Shown one piece after another: positions 1-12,085 of a DNA stretch of 64,000 nucleotides. Positions within the stretch are counted from its first letter, which is position 1. Every line of letters begins with the position of its first letter. The notes under the pieces were generated by a model, which saw only the letters and a program-made list of their open reading frames with translations, had not been told where the DNA came from and did no database searches. The translations under genes were made by a program, and so were the position numbers. The DNA comes from Fratercula arctica (Eukaryota > Chordata > Aves > Charadriiformes > Alcidae): positions 56,526,730 through 56,590,729 of the forward strand of contig CANTUZ010000026.1 of the NCBI GenBank assembly GCA_947846985.1, given 5' to 3'.

Positions 1-55
1 AATTCAGCTTGCCAGGTGCCAATGGTGTCTGCGGGTTTTCTGTCTTTCATGTGTT

Positions 56-72
56 TGTGTGTGTGTGTGTGT
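56..72 (+). repeat. Short (GT)n run
   Basis: About 8 GT units, followed by other GT/AC-rich sequence to about 140. Confidence 0.8.
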
Positions 73-1259
73 CCGTACATGCGCACTTGCACATTGGTGC
101 ATATATATACATGCAGGTAAACGTACACAGACACAGACAGATTCAGTACACTCCTAGATATATAGTTGAAGCTGTAAGACAAGACACTACGCTTTAGTGA
201 ATAAATAATACCTGTAAGAAATAAAACTGCCACCAACACTCATGATGGACAGCAAAAAAACATGTTCTTTCCAACAATGACAAAGTAAACAACTTGGTAT
301 TTTATGTATAAAAACACTTTGATACTAAAAGAATAATTTCATATCAAAGTTTCCAGTTCTGATTTATATCAGCTTCAGTTTTCTCTTACCATAATTTTTA
401 AGACATCTCAAATCATTACATTCTTAAATTAATTTCTTTTAATGATGAATCAGACTTTCCTTTAAAAAGAGTGCCCGGTACATCATTAAAAGAAACTAAT
501 GATGGCAAATGCCTTAGAAGCTCTAACAATCAAAAGAAGACTTTTTTGGTTGCAATTAATATCTTTTTCAAGACAGTTTCTCTTATTAAAATATGTTAAT
601 TTTCTTTGGTTACAGGTTATATGAAACCTTCCTAAATGTCTGCTGCTAATTCCAGCTGAAGGCAGTGTAATTTGAACCCAGAAGAATCAAGACCGCATTT
701 TTATTAACTTGAGCACAAGGCCCTAAATTCCTCAAAATGTTATCCTTCAGGACACATGTTGCCTTCTTTAAACCTGTACCTCTTTGCAGTATGGGTTGTA
801 AAAGGACAGCAGTAGCACGAGCACATATCTGTCATTACAAAAATGGTCTATTCATAGCATTGTCTGACAAAGCACCTTTAGTAACAAGGCACCCTATTCA
901 GGGATCTAATTTTTGCAGACATTTGTATGCCAAATTAAAAAAAATCTCTGTGATGGTGGGTTTAATGAGGTACTTTGTTATTCTCTGCAATAAAAATTAA
1001 AAGAGAGAGACAGAATTCTTCAGCTTAATTGCCACATCTGTTATTAGGCACTTTACTGTGATTGACTGGAGTGTATGTGTCAGAGACTGTGCCAGAAAAC
1101 AGGCAAACTTTGTAAGCAGACTTATAGCCCAACTGGCATTAGCAGGATCTCTGTTACAACTTCTGCTGCCGCTCAGTTAAAACTACAGGAACGTTGGCCT
1201 TGGTTCAGTCATTCATTAAAAATAAAAACAAGTATTGCGAATTGTGTGTGGCATTGTGT
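73..1259. other. AT-rich non-coding DNA
   Basis: No exon or repeat recognised. If the MEGF10 assignment is right, 1-15.5 kb is its first intron. Confidence 0.5.
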
Positions 1260-1333
1260 TGTGTTTTGTTTTGTTTTGTTTTGTTTTGTTTTGTTTTGTT
1301 TTGTTTTGTTTTGTTTTGTTTTGTTTTGTTTTT
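1260..1333 (+). repeat. (GTTTT)n microsatellite
   Basis: About 14 uninterrupted copies of TTTTG. The repetitive CFVLF peptides in this region come from it. Confidence 0.95.
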
Positions 1334-4300
1334 AAGGGAAATTAAAAGCATTCACTACTTTCAGAAGGAAACGCAGTGAATGCCTGAATGTGCCACCTCT
1401 CATTGACAGATGAGAGACACAAGCAATCCAAAGTCTGGAAATTGCATGGGATGAAACTTCATGTCCAGTAGTACATCTGCTGCTTTATGTTGCTAGCAGA
1501 TCAGACATCAGCTAAGAAGATGGTGAAAAACAACTTGCAGAGGGACGGGACGATCATGGCGAGAGAGCTTCTGGGAAGAGTGAAAATGGAATGGGTGCTC
1601 TCCTCTGATCTGCGTGGAAATTTGGGATGAAACTTGAACTCACTCATAAAACTCCTTGTTCTCTGTGAAATCCAGAGCAGCCCAACAGTGCAACGCTGCC
1701 AGCGTTTGCCAGGTCACCTTGCCGGCCACAGCAGGGACACTCCAGGCAGCTTAGGCAGGGCACTTCATACAGAGGTAGCAAACACGACTGCAGCTCCCTG
1801 GCAGCAGATGGGTAGGGGAAAGCACAGCCCACGTAAGAGGGAGAGACCAGAGGAGCCACGCTGAGGGACCGTGTGATGCCGGGAGGAAGCGCATCCCTCC
1901 CCCTGCCCATGGCCCTGTGCTGGGTGGTGCTGACAAACGACTTCTGGTGACTAAAGCCTCAGATTCACAATCACGACACCTGGTGAAAACTCCGTGCTTG
2001 GACTGGCCAATAACTGCTACTACACTGTTTTTACTACCAGCTGATCTTCCTCTGGCTCTAAAAAGCAAGCTCTTGGCATCTACCCGTCCTGATATAGCAA
2101 AACAAGTCTGAGCTTACGCTCACTTTCTCCCTCAACTAACTGCTTCTTTCCGATTTCACACAGGCTTTCTACTAAAAGCACAGAAATGTATGTTGCTATT
2201 GTCAGCAAGGAAGACAGACAGGCCAGCTGCCATATTGCTTAAAATTACTTCTTTTCATCCATTTCATCCAGTAAGGAGCAAGGGATTATCTGACCTTCCT
2301 TACTGATTTTCTGCCATGCCCTAGAGAGTGTAAAGAAAGGTAGGAATGTGTAGAAAAGCAAGGAAAACTGTACCGATATCCATTGCATCCGCTCCTGAAA
2401 GGCAGAAGGATGCCCTTGTGCTGAAAGCTAAAGCAAAGCTCTCTATCACAGGCTGGGGCAAGCGGCGGGCACTTCATCTGACCCAACCTGTCAGCTGCCC
2501 AGTGAACTAATCCATGAATAAATCTCTCTTCTCTCTGGAGGGCAGATTGGGACACCCTAATTCCCTCCCTCCAGGAGAGCAAGTGACCATTTTTTGGAAG
2601 GAGTCTCCCCTGACGGGTGAGATGAGCCAGGGCAGATGCTCTCTGTCACTGTCTGAAGGTCTTTGTTGCGCTCTCAGGAGTCCAAGGCTGCTCCACGCTG
2701 CAAGGGGTTCCAGCAAGTTTCCATGTGTCTCTCTATCACGGGGGTCTCCTCCCTCTCATGGTGTTTTCCAAATACCTGATCTCCCTCAATCTCTTTAATT
2801 TAGCAAAAGATAGGATACACTTACTTAAGCACATTTATTTTTAGGTATATGTTATGTAAATAATCTCACATACGGTATTTTTATCAACGTAACTCCCTGT
2901 AAAATCTACAATACTTTTTCTAACACTGTAAGGCGTTTTGTTCGTAAGGCTACTCTCAGTAACCCCACTGTATATGGAAACTACTTAGACTCCTGTCTAA
3001 ATGTTTTACCTCATTTCATAAAACAAATCAACAGCAGATCTGAAAACAGAATTTAGGTCTGCGTCTCTATTTTCAGCCTATCCTTAGGACCCATGCCACC
3101 AGTTCGGTATTTTTTCACAGTGGCAATAACACACACATCGTGCTTACAGTGCTTACCATGGATATAGCATCAGAATCCTGAAATACAGACTTTTGGATCT
3201 TAAACATTTACAAAGGAATCACCACACACAATATCATGACTGAGAGAATTTTTAACAGATTTGGGTCACCTCTGAAGAGGCCAATAATGCCCTCGTCTGT
3301 CTGCTTTTTCATTTCTTTATTTTTCCCACTGGTATTCTTGTTGTAAACTGCAATGAAGAAAAACACACATACATACCTACGAAAAAACCTTGATGTACTA
3401 AAACTTTGGTATTTCCCTGGAGGCAGGCAATACAACAGAAAGCAGGGTAGTTTTTGGAAGTGTAGTGAGAGACTCCCACAGGAGAAGAAGAGGAAGCTTA
3501 AAGTACATCCTAGGATGCAGCCTTTGGAGTGACTGCAAATGGATTTCTACTTCATTCCAAAACCTTCCTACTGAAGACCAAGAGGCAGCAACCTCAAACT
3601 TTTTTTACATCTTCTCTCATTGCTAGATGAGAAAGAGCACCTCCTCCCTGCATCCCAGCACTACTTTAGCAAACCAAACCAAACAAAAAATCTGTTTTCT
3701 GAAGTTGTTCTACTGTCAAAATAAAAATCAACTTGTAAAAGGGTGTGGTACATACAGAAAGGTTGACGGTTTGCAAAGACACAGAAAGATTCTTCTGTAT
3801 TTTATTGGCACAGACCAGAACCCCAAATCACTGCATCCTTTGAGGTTCACTTAGCATGAATGCATATCCTGGCTGTCGTTATTCATGCATAATGCAAATT
3901 TGCATGAACTACTGTTCAGCATGAAAAAATGGAGCATGTCTTGAAAGTGCATTAAAGTTGAAGAGGAACAATATTGTTCCAGAGAGGAGATTAAGTCTCC
4001 CAGCTCTCTGAAATGTTATGGAGATGGAAAAATCTACTGACAGCAGTGGGGATACTTAAAGCAAGGAAGCATCTCTCTTGCTATGTTTTTGTCTCATTTT
4101 TCAACAACTACTCACCCAATCTTCTTATTCAATAATTAAAAATGAACTCTTTTGTGGGTTCAGAGTTTAAACAACTTCCCTGGAACTAGTGGATCTCACT
4201 TCTATTCAGTACCATCTTCTGTCTTAAAGTGATGAAGCCCTGTGGCATACCTGCACAGCAGTATTTGCAACGTGTAGTGCCTTTAATCTGAAACAACCCT

Positions 4301-4793
4301 AAAGCATAAAGAGCACTAATGTTGCTATGCATTCTCAGCGGAGTCCACTACAGAGCTGTCAATTCCCCTTTTTTCTGAAAGAAAATTTAATAATCTATAA
4401 AAAGAGGCCAGTTGTTCTGACTTTGGTGGAGGCAGCTTTGGGATATCTGGACAACACAGACATGTGTGTGTTCAATGCATTACCCAGGTGACGCACAAGG
4501 GATCCGTGTTCATGCAGCTCACCTCAGTTACTCTGCAAGTCCATTGATTTCACTTCAGTTATTCCTGGTTTACTCAGTGCAAGCAAGAAAAATCAGCCTC
4601 TGTTCTCTTATGCCTTTTATTTTAAAAGAAATGAAACTAGCTAAAATTAATTTATAAAAAAAAAAAAAACACATTTTTTGCACACAGCTAAAATCTTCAT
4701 GAAATCTACCCCTCAATTTAAAATACGCATTTCAATCCCACTGGCAGGTACCCTTCAGAAACAGTTGTTATTTACAATATCAGTCTGGGGAGG
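1334..4793. other. Non-coding, no recognised repeat
   Basis: Only the octamer palindrome stands out. Frames of 60-105 aa around 1.6-2.8 kb on both strands overlap one another and show no domain. Confidence 0.5.
3882..3908. promoter_or_regulatory. Overlapping octamer palindrome
   Basis: ATGCAAATTTGCAT (3892-3905) is a perfect palindrome made of two octamers (ATGCAAAT) on opposite strands. It is bracketed by TTCATGCA (3882-3889) and TGCATGAA (3901-3908). The pattern suits POU/homeodomain binding; function is unproven. Confidence 0.4.
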
Positions 4794-4836
4794 AAAAAAA
4801 AAAAAAAAAAGGGGGGGGGGGGGGGGGGGGGGGGGG
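4794..4836 (+). repeat. A17 followed directly by G26
   Basis: Seventeen A then twenty-six G. A run of this length may be collapsed or mis-sized in the assembly and can form G-quadruplexes. Confidence 0.9.
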
Positions 4837-5904
4837 AAGATTAAAAGATCAAGTTACTCTTCACTTCCAAACAAGCCTGGCCACAGCTGTAGACCAGCTT
4901 CCGAGCAACTGCTCCACAAACACACAACAGGGCTTCTGTCTTCCCACAGGGTTTGCTCGGGTCACCCGCATGTGGCGTGGATTAAAGCAGCACTAAAGCC
5001 CCATTACAGAGCAGGCGGAGACGTGAGTTAAATGCAAAAGCTGGTGGTGCCACTGGTAAATGCCCCCCTCCACTTCTCTGCCCCAAGAGGTCTCCCTCAG
5101 CTCCTGCACGGTTGGTGGCCGGGGCGGAAAAAAAGGACCCAAACGACTTTTCTGCTTTTACGTTTTCACTGTGGAAGCAGAAGGAAGTCAGAGGGAAGGA
5201 GACGAGTGTGTTAAGAGGTCCTTTCGTAGGCAAAAAGAAGGCAGTGAAGAGGCAGTCTATGATTTCGATAGTGACAGAGCAATGGAGTCAGGCAGTCCGT
5301 GGCAAATTGTGAAATTTTCTTTAGAAACACCATTGTCAAAACTGACAACCAGAGGAAGGCGCAGTCCCCATGCCCAATACCTGAGCAGGCTGCGCGGAGG
5401 CTCCTGTACAGGGGTAATGCCTCCTCAACCCGCTGGAAAGGCAAAGCTCATCCCTCAGCGCCCATCCTTACAGCCAGAGCATCCAAGTCCACATGAAGCC
5501 CACACCCTGGACAAGGTTTAAGACCTCAGTCCACTGCATGGGAAGGGAAAGAGACAGTTTTATCAGGGCTGTTACATTTGGTAGACCACCAGCCTTCCTG
5601 CACCTCAGCAGGCAAGCGAAACAGACAGCAGGGCCCGGGAGGTGAGGTTTTTTGCTCCTGAACTTACAGTTCCTCTCTTCATAAACACGACATTGAGAAA
5701 CTGCAGAGTGTTATGTATTTTTTTTCTTTCCTATGGGTCATGGCAGGAAGACAACACCAGCGCAAAGCAGCGGCAGCAGCTGTCCGGCCGCAGTTGTCCA
5801 GGTCTTTGTCATGGCAGGAGAAAACTCAATGTCTTAATTGGCATTCGTATGCAAAGCAATCATGTGGTTAATCAGAATCCACTAAAATAGATAGATAGAT
5901 AGAT

Positions 5905-5959
<55 letters not shown>

Positions 5960-8541
5960 CTGCAGTGTATCAGAAACTCTCACCCACCGGCAAAGCAACA
6001 CCACCCTGCAGGAATAATGGCACCAGGCAATTTATTCTGCCTCTTCTTGATGCTCTCCAACCAACACACAGCCAAGGCGGACTGGTATTAATTACTTCAT
6101 AACTGCTTCACCTTTGCGGCTTGGAGGAACGTGGCCTTCATCCAGGAGAAGGGACTGGGAAGCAGCAGTGGGGGGACACGCAGTCTCTGACAGAAGAACC
6201 GCCCAGGGTTTGTGGATGTTCACCTGCTCACTCATGAAGCACATGAGAACTCACAAAGCACGTGAGTCATAGCTCTGGAAGTAGCATCACAAAATTAGGG
6301 GCAAATAGGACAATGGTACAAGTGAGCAAATGGGACTCCCATTTAGGAGTTCACAAAAATTCTGTTTAGATTTAAGTGTCTGTTTATTCCTATTACAATT
6401 ATCTAGATTTGCTATGAAAGTAAACACCACTCTAGAGAGGATATAAACTAAGACTTGGTGAACACAACCGATAAATCTCCTTCCCATCTTTACACGAAAT
6501 CTTCTTGAGGTGTTTAGAATCCTCAGTCTCCTAGTTGCATTACAAAAAACCAAAATTTTACAAGTTTCAAAGCTCCTGTATTTTGATGTCACTGAATGAA
6601 GTAATTTGGATACTGCCAATGCATCAGATAATACCAAAAGGACAGGTGGACCTGACAACATCAAACAGGACCGTGAGAGCTTACATCATGAGAGGCAGCG
6701 ACACCTATACCAATCCATACATAGCAGGCAAGAATCATACAGCACCATCACTGCATTAAGCCTCAACCATAGTTTTTAAAATACATACTCAAATGTCCTT
6801 GTCTTTTGTGGTCCCAGAACCAAACAAGGTACAGGCAGATGCAACACGAACAGTAACACGTACTCAGGACACCAGTTCGTTTGTACAAATCCAAACGTTA
6901 GTATCTGGAAGTAATAACTTCCTTTCACTGAGTAAAAGGGCCACGTGAGAGACATCGTTTCAGATTTGCAGAGGCTATTTGCTTTGCTGTCTTCAGGAGA
7001 CAGACAACGTGCTGTTGCATGTAACATGTACTTTTAGGACATTCATAGTGACATTATAATTTAAGAGATTCTTATGCGCCAAAAAGTAATTATATGGATA
7101 ATTAAAATCCACTGCTGCCATAAGGCTGTGCAGAGGCCAACAAACATCCTTTAATGGCAGCCCATACCGAGATCACAGGCACCATTTCCATAGAGAAAAG
7201 GAAATCCTAACTTATATGCGGTCTAGCACCCTTCTAACACAGTTTAAAAAAAATTATGAAGTGCCAATACTTTTCTTGAGAACTGTTTGGAAAAAACAGC
7301 CTGTCTAGCCCAGCTTTACCCTCAGCAAGCATTTATTCACCTAACTTAGATCCCTGAATTTCTCAGACCAACAGCTCAGTCTCCCTCTGACACCAGCTGG
7401 GCTTTATCCTCAGTATTTCTTTCCATTAAAAATATTTACTAAAACATGTAAGGTAAACGCTGGAGGAAGACGCTGGTCAGGAGTCTAGCTATGCCAACCT
7501 TGCTCCCTAAACCAAACACCTCTTGGTGTTTTTCCCAGGAGCAGTGAAACTCTTCAGGCACACCAAGGTTCACAAAAGAAGCAACAGCCACCAAAAAAAC
7601 CATACAAGTGTCAGGCCAAAAATCGGCTGCGATTTTTACTGACATGTAAAATTCACACAAAATCATTAAGCTCTGTAGTTTTGATAGCCAAACACAAGCA
7701 ACTTGGTGTAAAAAGGAGCTTGTGAGCACATGTGCCAAGTTCATACAGAGCCTGCAACAACTCCTGAGAGTCATGTTTTTGCAGTGGGGGGGTGAGGGCA
7801 TGGAAGGGCTGGGGGTTGGGGGCAGCCTTCAGCACACGCTGGATGGAGCAGGACAGAGCTTGGCCCTTCATTGGTGCAGGAGGGAGTAACAAAATCATCA
7901 GCTCTTCAGGCACTTGCATTGTGTATTTAAGTAGATACTACCAATACACCATGTTTCTTGATTTACCATTTGTACCACAAACACAAAATATAGCCTGGCC
8001 CTCTTCAGATTAATTCTTGATGACACAAAGCCCTCAATACAGGCGTAAGTAATTTTGGTGATCGTCTTTCCCAAAACTATAGACAAAAAACCCTCTGAAG
8101 AAAAGCCTAATGACGGAGAACTGAATAAATAAAAAGATGAATTATATAATACTACTCTGTCACCAGTTGCAAGAAATGCTTTCTGTTCCTCTTTGCACTT
8201 CAAAAGCTTCTCTAAAATAAAATATTCACTAGGAAACGGTAAACAAAGTAGGAAAAATGTGTCAGTATAAACAAAACATAACTGCAGAATATGAAATAAT
8301 ATTATATTTTGAATTTCTGCATTCAGGAAGTGTAACAGTCGCAGCAAATTGAAAAAAACATACTTGAACCTCTCATGAAATTAAAGAAATTTAATTCATG
8401 GCGCTTTTTTTTTATACCAGTAGCAATATACCAACAAACAGGCAAAGACTGCTTTGTAAATGATGTGTTTCCCTTAAGTTAAGTATTTAGGAGCAAATAC
8501 CATTCAAAAGCAAACACTAACTTAATAAGGTTCTCAATTGG
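4837..8541. other. Non-coding apart from one microsatellite
   Basis: Frames at 5060-5521 (153 aa) and 6287-6664 show low-complexity or no family features. I do not call a gene. Confidence 0.5.
5887..5959 (+). repeat. (TAGA)n microsatellite
   Basis: About 17 tetramers with a single slip (GATTAGATAG) near 5910. Confidence 0.95.
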
Positions 8542-8723
8542 AATAAGAAAAAAGGAAGGGAGGAAGGAGGGGGAAGGAGAGAGGTGGAAAAAAAGAAGAA
8601 AAGGGGAAAGAAAAGGGGAAAGAAAAAGAAGGAAAGGGGGAAGGGAGAAAAGGCAGAAAAGGGGAAAGAATGAAAAAGAAAAAAGAAAAAAGAGGACAAA
8701 AAAGAAAAAAAAAGAGAATGAGG
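8542..8723 (+). repeat. Polypurine tract, about 180 bp
   Basis: Almost pure A/G on the plus strand, with a few T or C (for example GGTGG near 8585 and GAATGA near 8668). Units like GAAAAGGGGAAA recur. The Phe/Ser/Pro frames on the minus strand derive from it. Confidence 0.9.
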
Positions 8724-11700
8724 CCAAAGCGCCTTTGCTGGATGTGATCACCAGTGACTCTGGTCATCATCTGGTGCCACCTCCTGTGCGCTGGAGAAGA
8801 CAATCCCGCCCTCAGGGCTGCAAAGGCGAAACAGTTGTTTTTAAACAAATACATTTCTAATTGAAGAGCTTTCCACTCCAGCTGCCGTACCCTGTTTTTT
8901 AAGTAGATTTACAATGGCTGACGCAAGCATGCTGCCTTTGGGGCCAAGACTGCTGCAGCTCACAAGTTGTCAGGGATGTTTCTTCATGTACCAAGTGCTC
9001 TAATTCTTGCCCATGGTCTTGAACCCTTTGAAGAGGGTTTATAAGTCACCAAACAAATGCTTCCCACAAACACACATAAGCATTATTTTTGCCTAAGTTT
9101 CAGTGATCGTAACAGCTGTGTGTTGACAGACCAGAGCAGTCCAAGATTTTGTCCACACTTTAGAGGAAACTAAAACTAAGTTATACATGCTCAAAAGCAC
9201 ACTGTAGGAAGCAATCTTGCAGCATGGAGCAAGGGAACTGGAAGATCTACTTGGTTTGTTGACATACTCTATCTTGTTCCCACTATGTCTGTCCTCAGTG
9301 CTACGTTACATGTTTTTTGCTGATTCCTGACAGCAACTTCCAAAAAAAACCCAACCAAACAAACAAAAAACAAACAAATAAACAAACAAACAAATCCAGT
9401 GTGTCATTTTGTACTTAGAACTTAACTGGACCTTGGCACATAGACACACGTGTTCCCGCACACACACACATCTTTTCTTTTTTTAACATGCAAGCGCTTC
9501 CACTGTATTCACGTTCTTGGGGCGACCAAGCTCCAACTGACTATTGGCTTTGGGAGGATCTGATGCCAGCCAGCCATGCATAATGGCCTCTTTGTCTGGC
9601 TGTCACATGAACAGCGTTGTGTTGCAATCATTGTCACTCCGGGCTTAAACTGCAAGGCATGCTTTCACACAAAACATTCACTTTGGGGGCTATTTTTGGC
9701 AGAGCCCTGTGATTGAAACTCTTTTGCTCCTCTTTAGTAAAGCAGTTCAGCAATGCCGAAACTTTGAAAGTCAGGATTCAAAAGCTCTCATCCAAATCAA
9801 CTGATTCTGAAACTTTTCTGTGGTTCACATGAAGGAAGGGGCAAGCAACGTAAAATAGCCATGATCTAAATCCCTATGTGTGAATCAACACTGAACTCAA
9901 GCGCTGAGCAATGTGTTTAATAAAAAATAGACCGCCGTAGTACAGAAGGTCTGAATGAAGCCTACAATGGTGAAAACATAAAAATAAGTTTGATTTGGTT
10001 CACCTTTGCAGCAGGTGAGGTCAGAAGGATACCACCATGGTCGTGGGATCCTGCTAAAACCCAGTTTAGAAGACAAGCACAACACCACAGCTGCAAATTC
10101 CTCCCCTTTGTTCCACCAGCTAACAACCTGGCTGCTCCCACCTGCCTCTACAGCGCCAAAGGCAGATGCACCCTGTAGCCTTGATTTTTAGGTATGAATT
10201 ACAGTGGTCAAGAACTGCGTGTCAAAACGAGATTGCAGCGTGCCTCTTCCTCCAGCACATGCCTGGCTCCCCGTGGGGAACGCCAAGACATGGGGCAGAG
10301 CTGGAGCCAGGGAGCTCTCGGGCAGCCCCCACACACCGGGCTGGCACCGCTGCGAAGCCACAGCGTGACGGCAGGGCACTGCCACATCCACTGCGAACCA
10401 CGGGTGAGGATCTCGTCATGACTTTTCCCAAGCCCTTTGACAGCAGAGTATTTTGTTCCAAATAACAGTTGGAGACGGGAAAAATCCCAACTCAAAGTTA
10501 TCTCCACCTTGAATGTTTTTTCTCCTGCACTTCAGCAAAACGTCTGCAAGATAAAATCAAAACGTTTCCACAAGACAAAAATGAGTAACTTATCAGGTGC
10601 CAATGTTATTACTGGCTGTGTAAATCCTTTAAATTCACCAAGAACCCAAAAAATGTCCTGAGGAGGAGATAAAAAAGATTTCTGTATAGGAGAAACTTCA
10701 AAAGATGCTGTGAACATGCTGAACTCATTGAGACCCTGCATGGATGTCTTTGTTTTCATTAATGAAAAATATTCTCCCAGAGCTAAGACCAAAATACGTT
10801 AAGAACGACATCCTCCTGCCCTTACTGCCTCTCTGAATCATTTTGTGCTGCACGTGTTTGTCTCATCCAGTTACTTATGGAATACAGCGCTACTCACTTT
10901 GAAGAGGGCTTTACAGGATCTACCTCTGAAAGACATAAGCGCAATGCAGCAAGTACTCATAGCACAATGCTTGCGATGTACTGAAAGCTTTTCAAAGCAA
11001 TGGCTTCTTTCCAAAAGAAATGGGGGTATGCATGGAGCAGCAAACTACAAGTTTGCTTATTGTTTTCTGTCCAGTTCATTTTCCTTTCCTTTGCATTTAA
11101 GTAATGTATCTTCTGCTAAACTCTGGTTAGGTATTCCACCCTGCTACTGCTCATAGACTTGCCCATCACCCTAAACACACATTATCGTTCTCTTGATCAT
11201 TCTTTCTTCTTGAGCAGTCTTAACAAGCCCTCCCTCTTCTCTACATCCTCTTCCACTGTTTCAAGCACACCCCCCCAGACCATCGCTGCCCATGAGAGAC
11301 ACCTTCAGGCTGGGACAGGGCTCCCCAGTCCCATGCCTGGACAACTTCACCCATGCCACAAAACCCCGATGGTCTTCTCTTGTCCAGCCTGACAAATGCA
11401 CCTTCTGCATCACCCTAAGGTCATGACTTCTCTGGGTCTCCCCTTGCCTTTCACTGCCCAACATTTCTCATACTTAACAAGATGTTGACCCTTTCTTTGG
11501 TACTTGGTAATTACCAATTACCTCATTGGTAATATACTGGTGTTTCAGAGAAGTATTTCTACACGCTCTCCTATTTGAGGACTCTCACCTGAAAAACCCA
11601 TCATTAATCCCTTTTAAACTTTTTAATGTCCATTATTTCTGATGATTAATATAATATGACTGTGGCTTAACAGCTGTTTTCATGATTTTATAGTCCTTCT

Positions 11701-11992
11701 TTATTTCCTATTGTCTTTTGTCTTAAGTTTTAGATTATAAAAGGCAGGCTCATTTTTGTTATTGTTTTTGTGCTGTTGTAAAGCTCCTGTGACTGTAGGG
11801 GTGGGACGCCAGAGCTGTACAACCTAACAGCTGTTCGTGCTAGTGTTTCTATTTTAAATATAAGACACATTAACATGGAGTCTTTATATACAAATTTCTT
11901 TGCAGGAGTTAACTTGCATCTCTGTGTGTTCAACAAAATAATTTGGTAGGCTTAGAAGAGTGGTTTTTTACAGCAGCAGAAAAACGATTAAA
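8724..11992. other. Non-coding; possible conserved element at 9.5-9.75 kb
   Basis: Around 9530-9740 the base mix is less simple and holds TGCATAAT, CTTTGT and CTATTTTTGG motifs. Otherwise nothing is recognised. Confidence 0.35.
9341..9393 (+). repeat. (AAAC)n-like A-rich repeat
   Basis: Imperfect AAAC and AAAT units, such as CAAACAAATAAACAAACAAA. Confidence 0.85.
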
Positions 11993-12085
11993 TTTCTTTC
12001 CTGAGGTCACACAGCAAGTCAGTGTCAAAGTTAAAATTATGCTTTGTGCTTCCCAATCTATATTCTTTCGTTGTCTTGCACATCA
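11993..12085 (+). mobile_element. MIR SINE remnant
   Basis: TTCCTGAGGTCACACAGCAA followed by GTCAGTGTCAAAGTTAAAAT and later CCCAATCTATATTCTTTC follow the 3' half of MIR (the GGTCACACAGC core is the most telling part). An ancient amniote SINE, heavily diverged. Confidence 0.6.

Noticed and set aside
1075..1379. CFVLF-repeat peptides
   Set aside because: Translation of the (GTTTT)n microsatellite.
5060..5521. 153-aa plus-strand frame
   Set aside because: Alternative frames are open over the same bases, there is no domain, and no splice context or promoter was seen.
8479..8854. Phe/Ser/Pro-rich minus-strand frames
   Set aside because: Translation of the polypurine tract.
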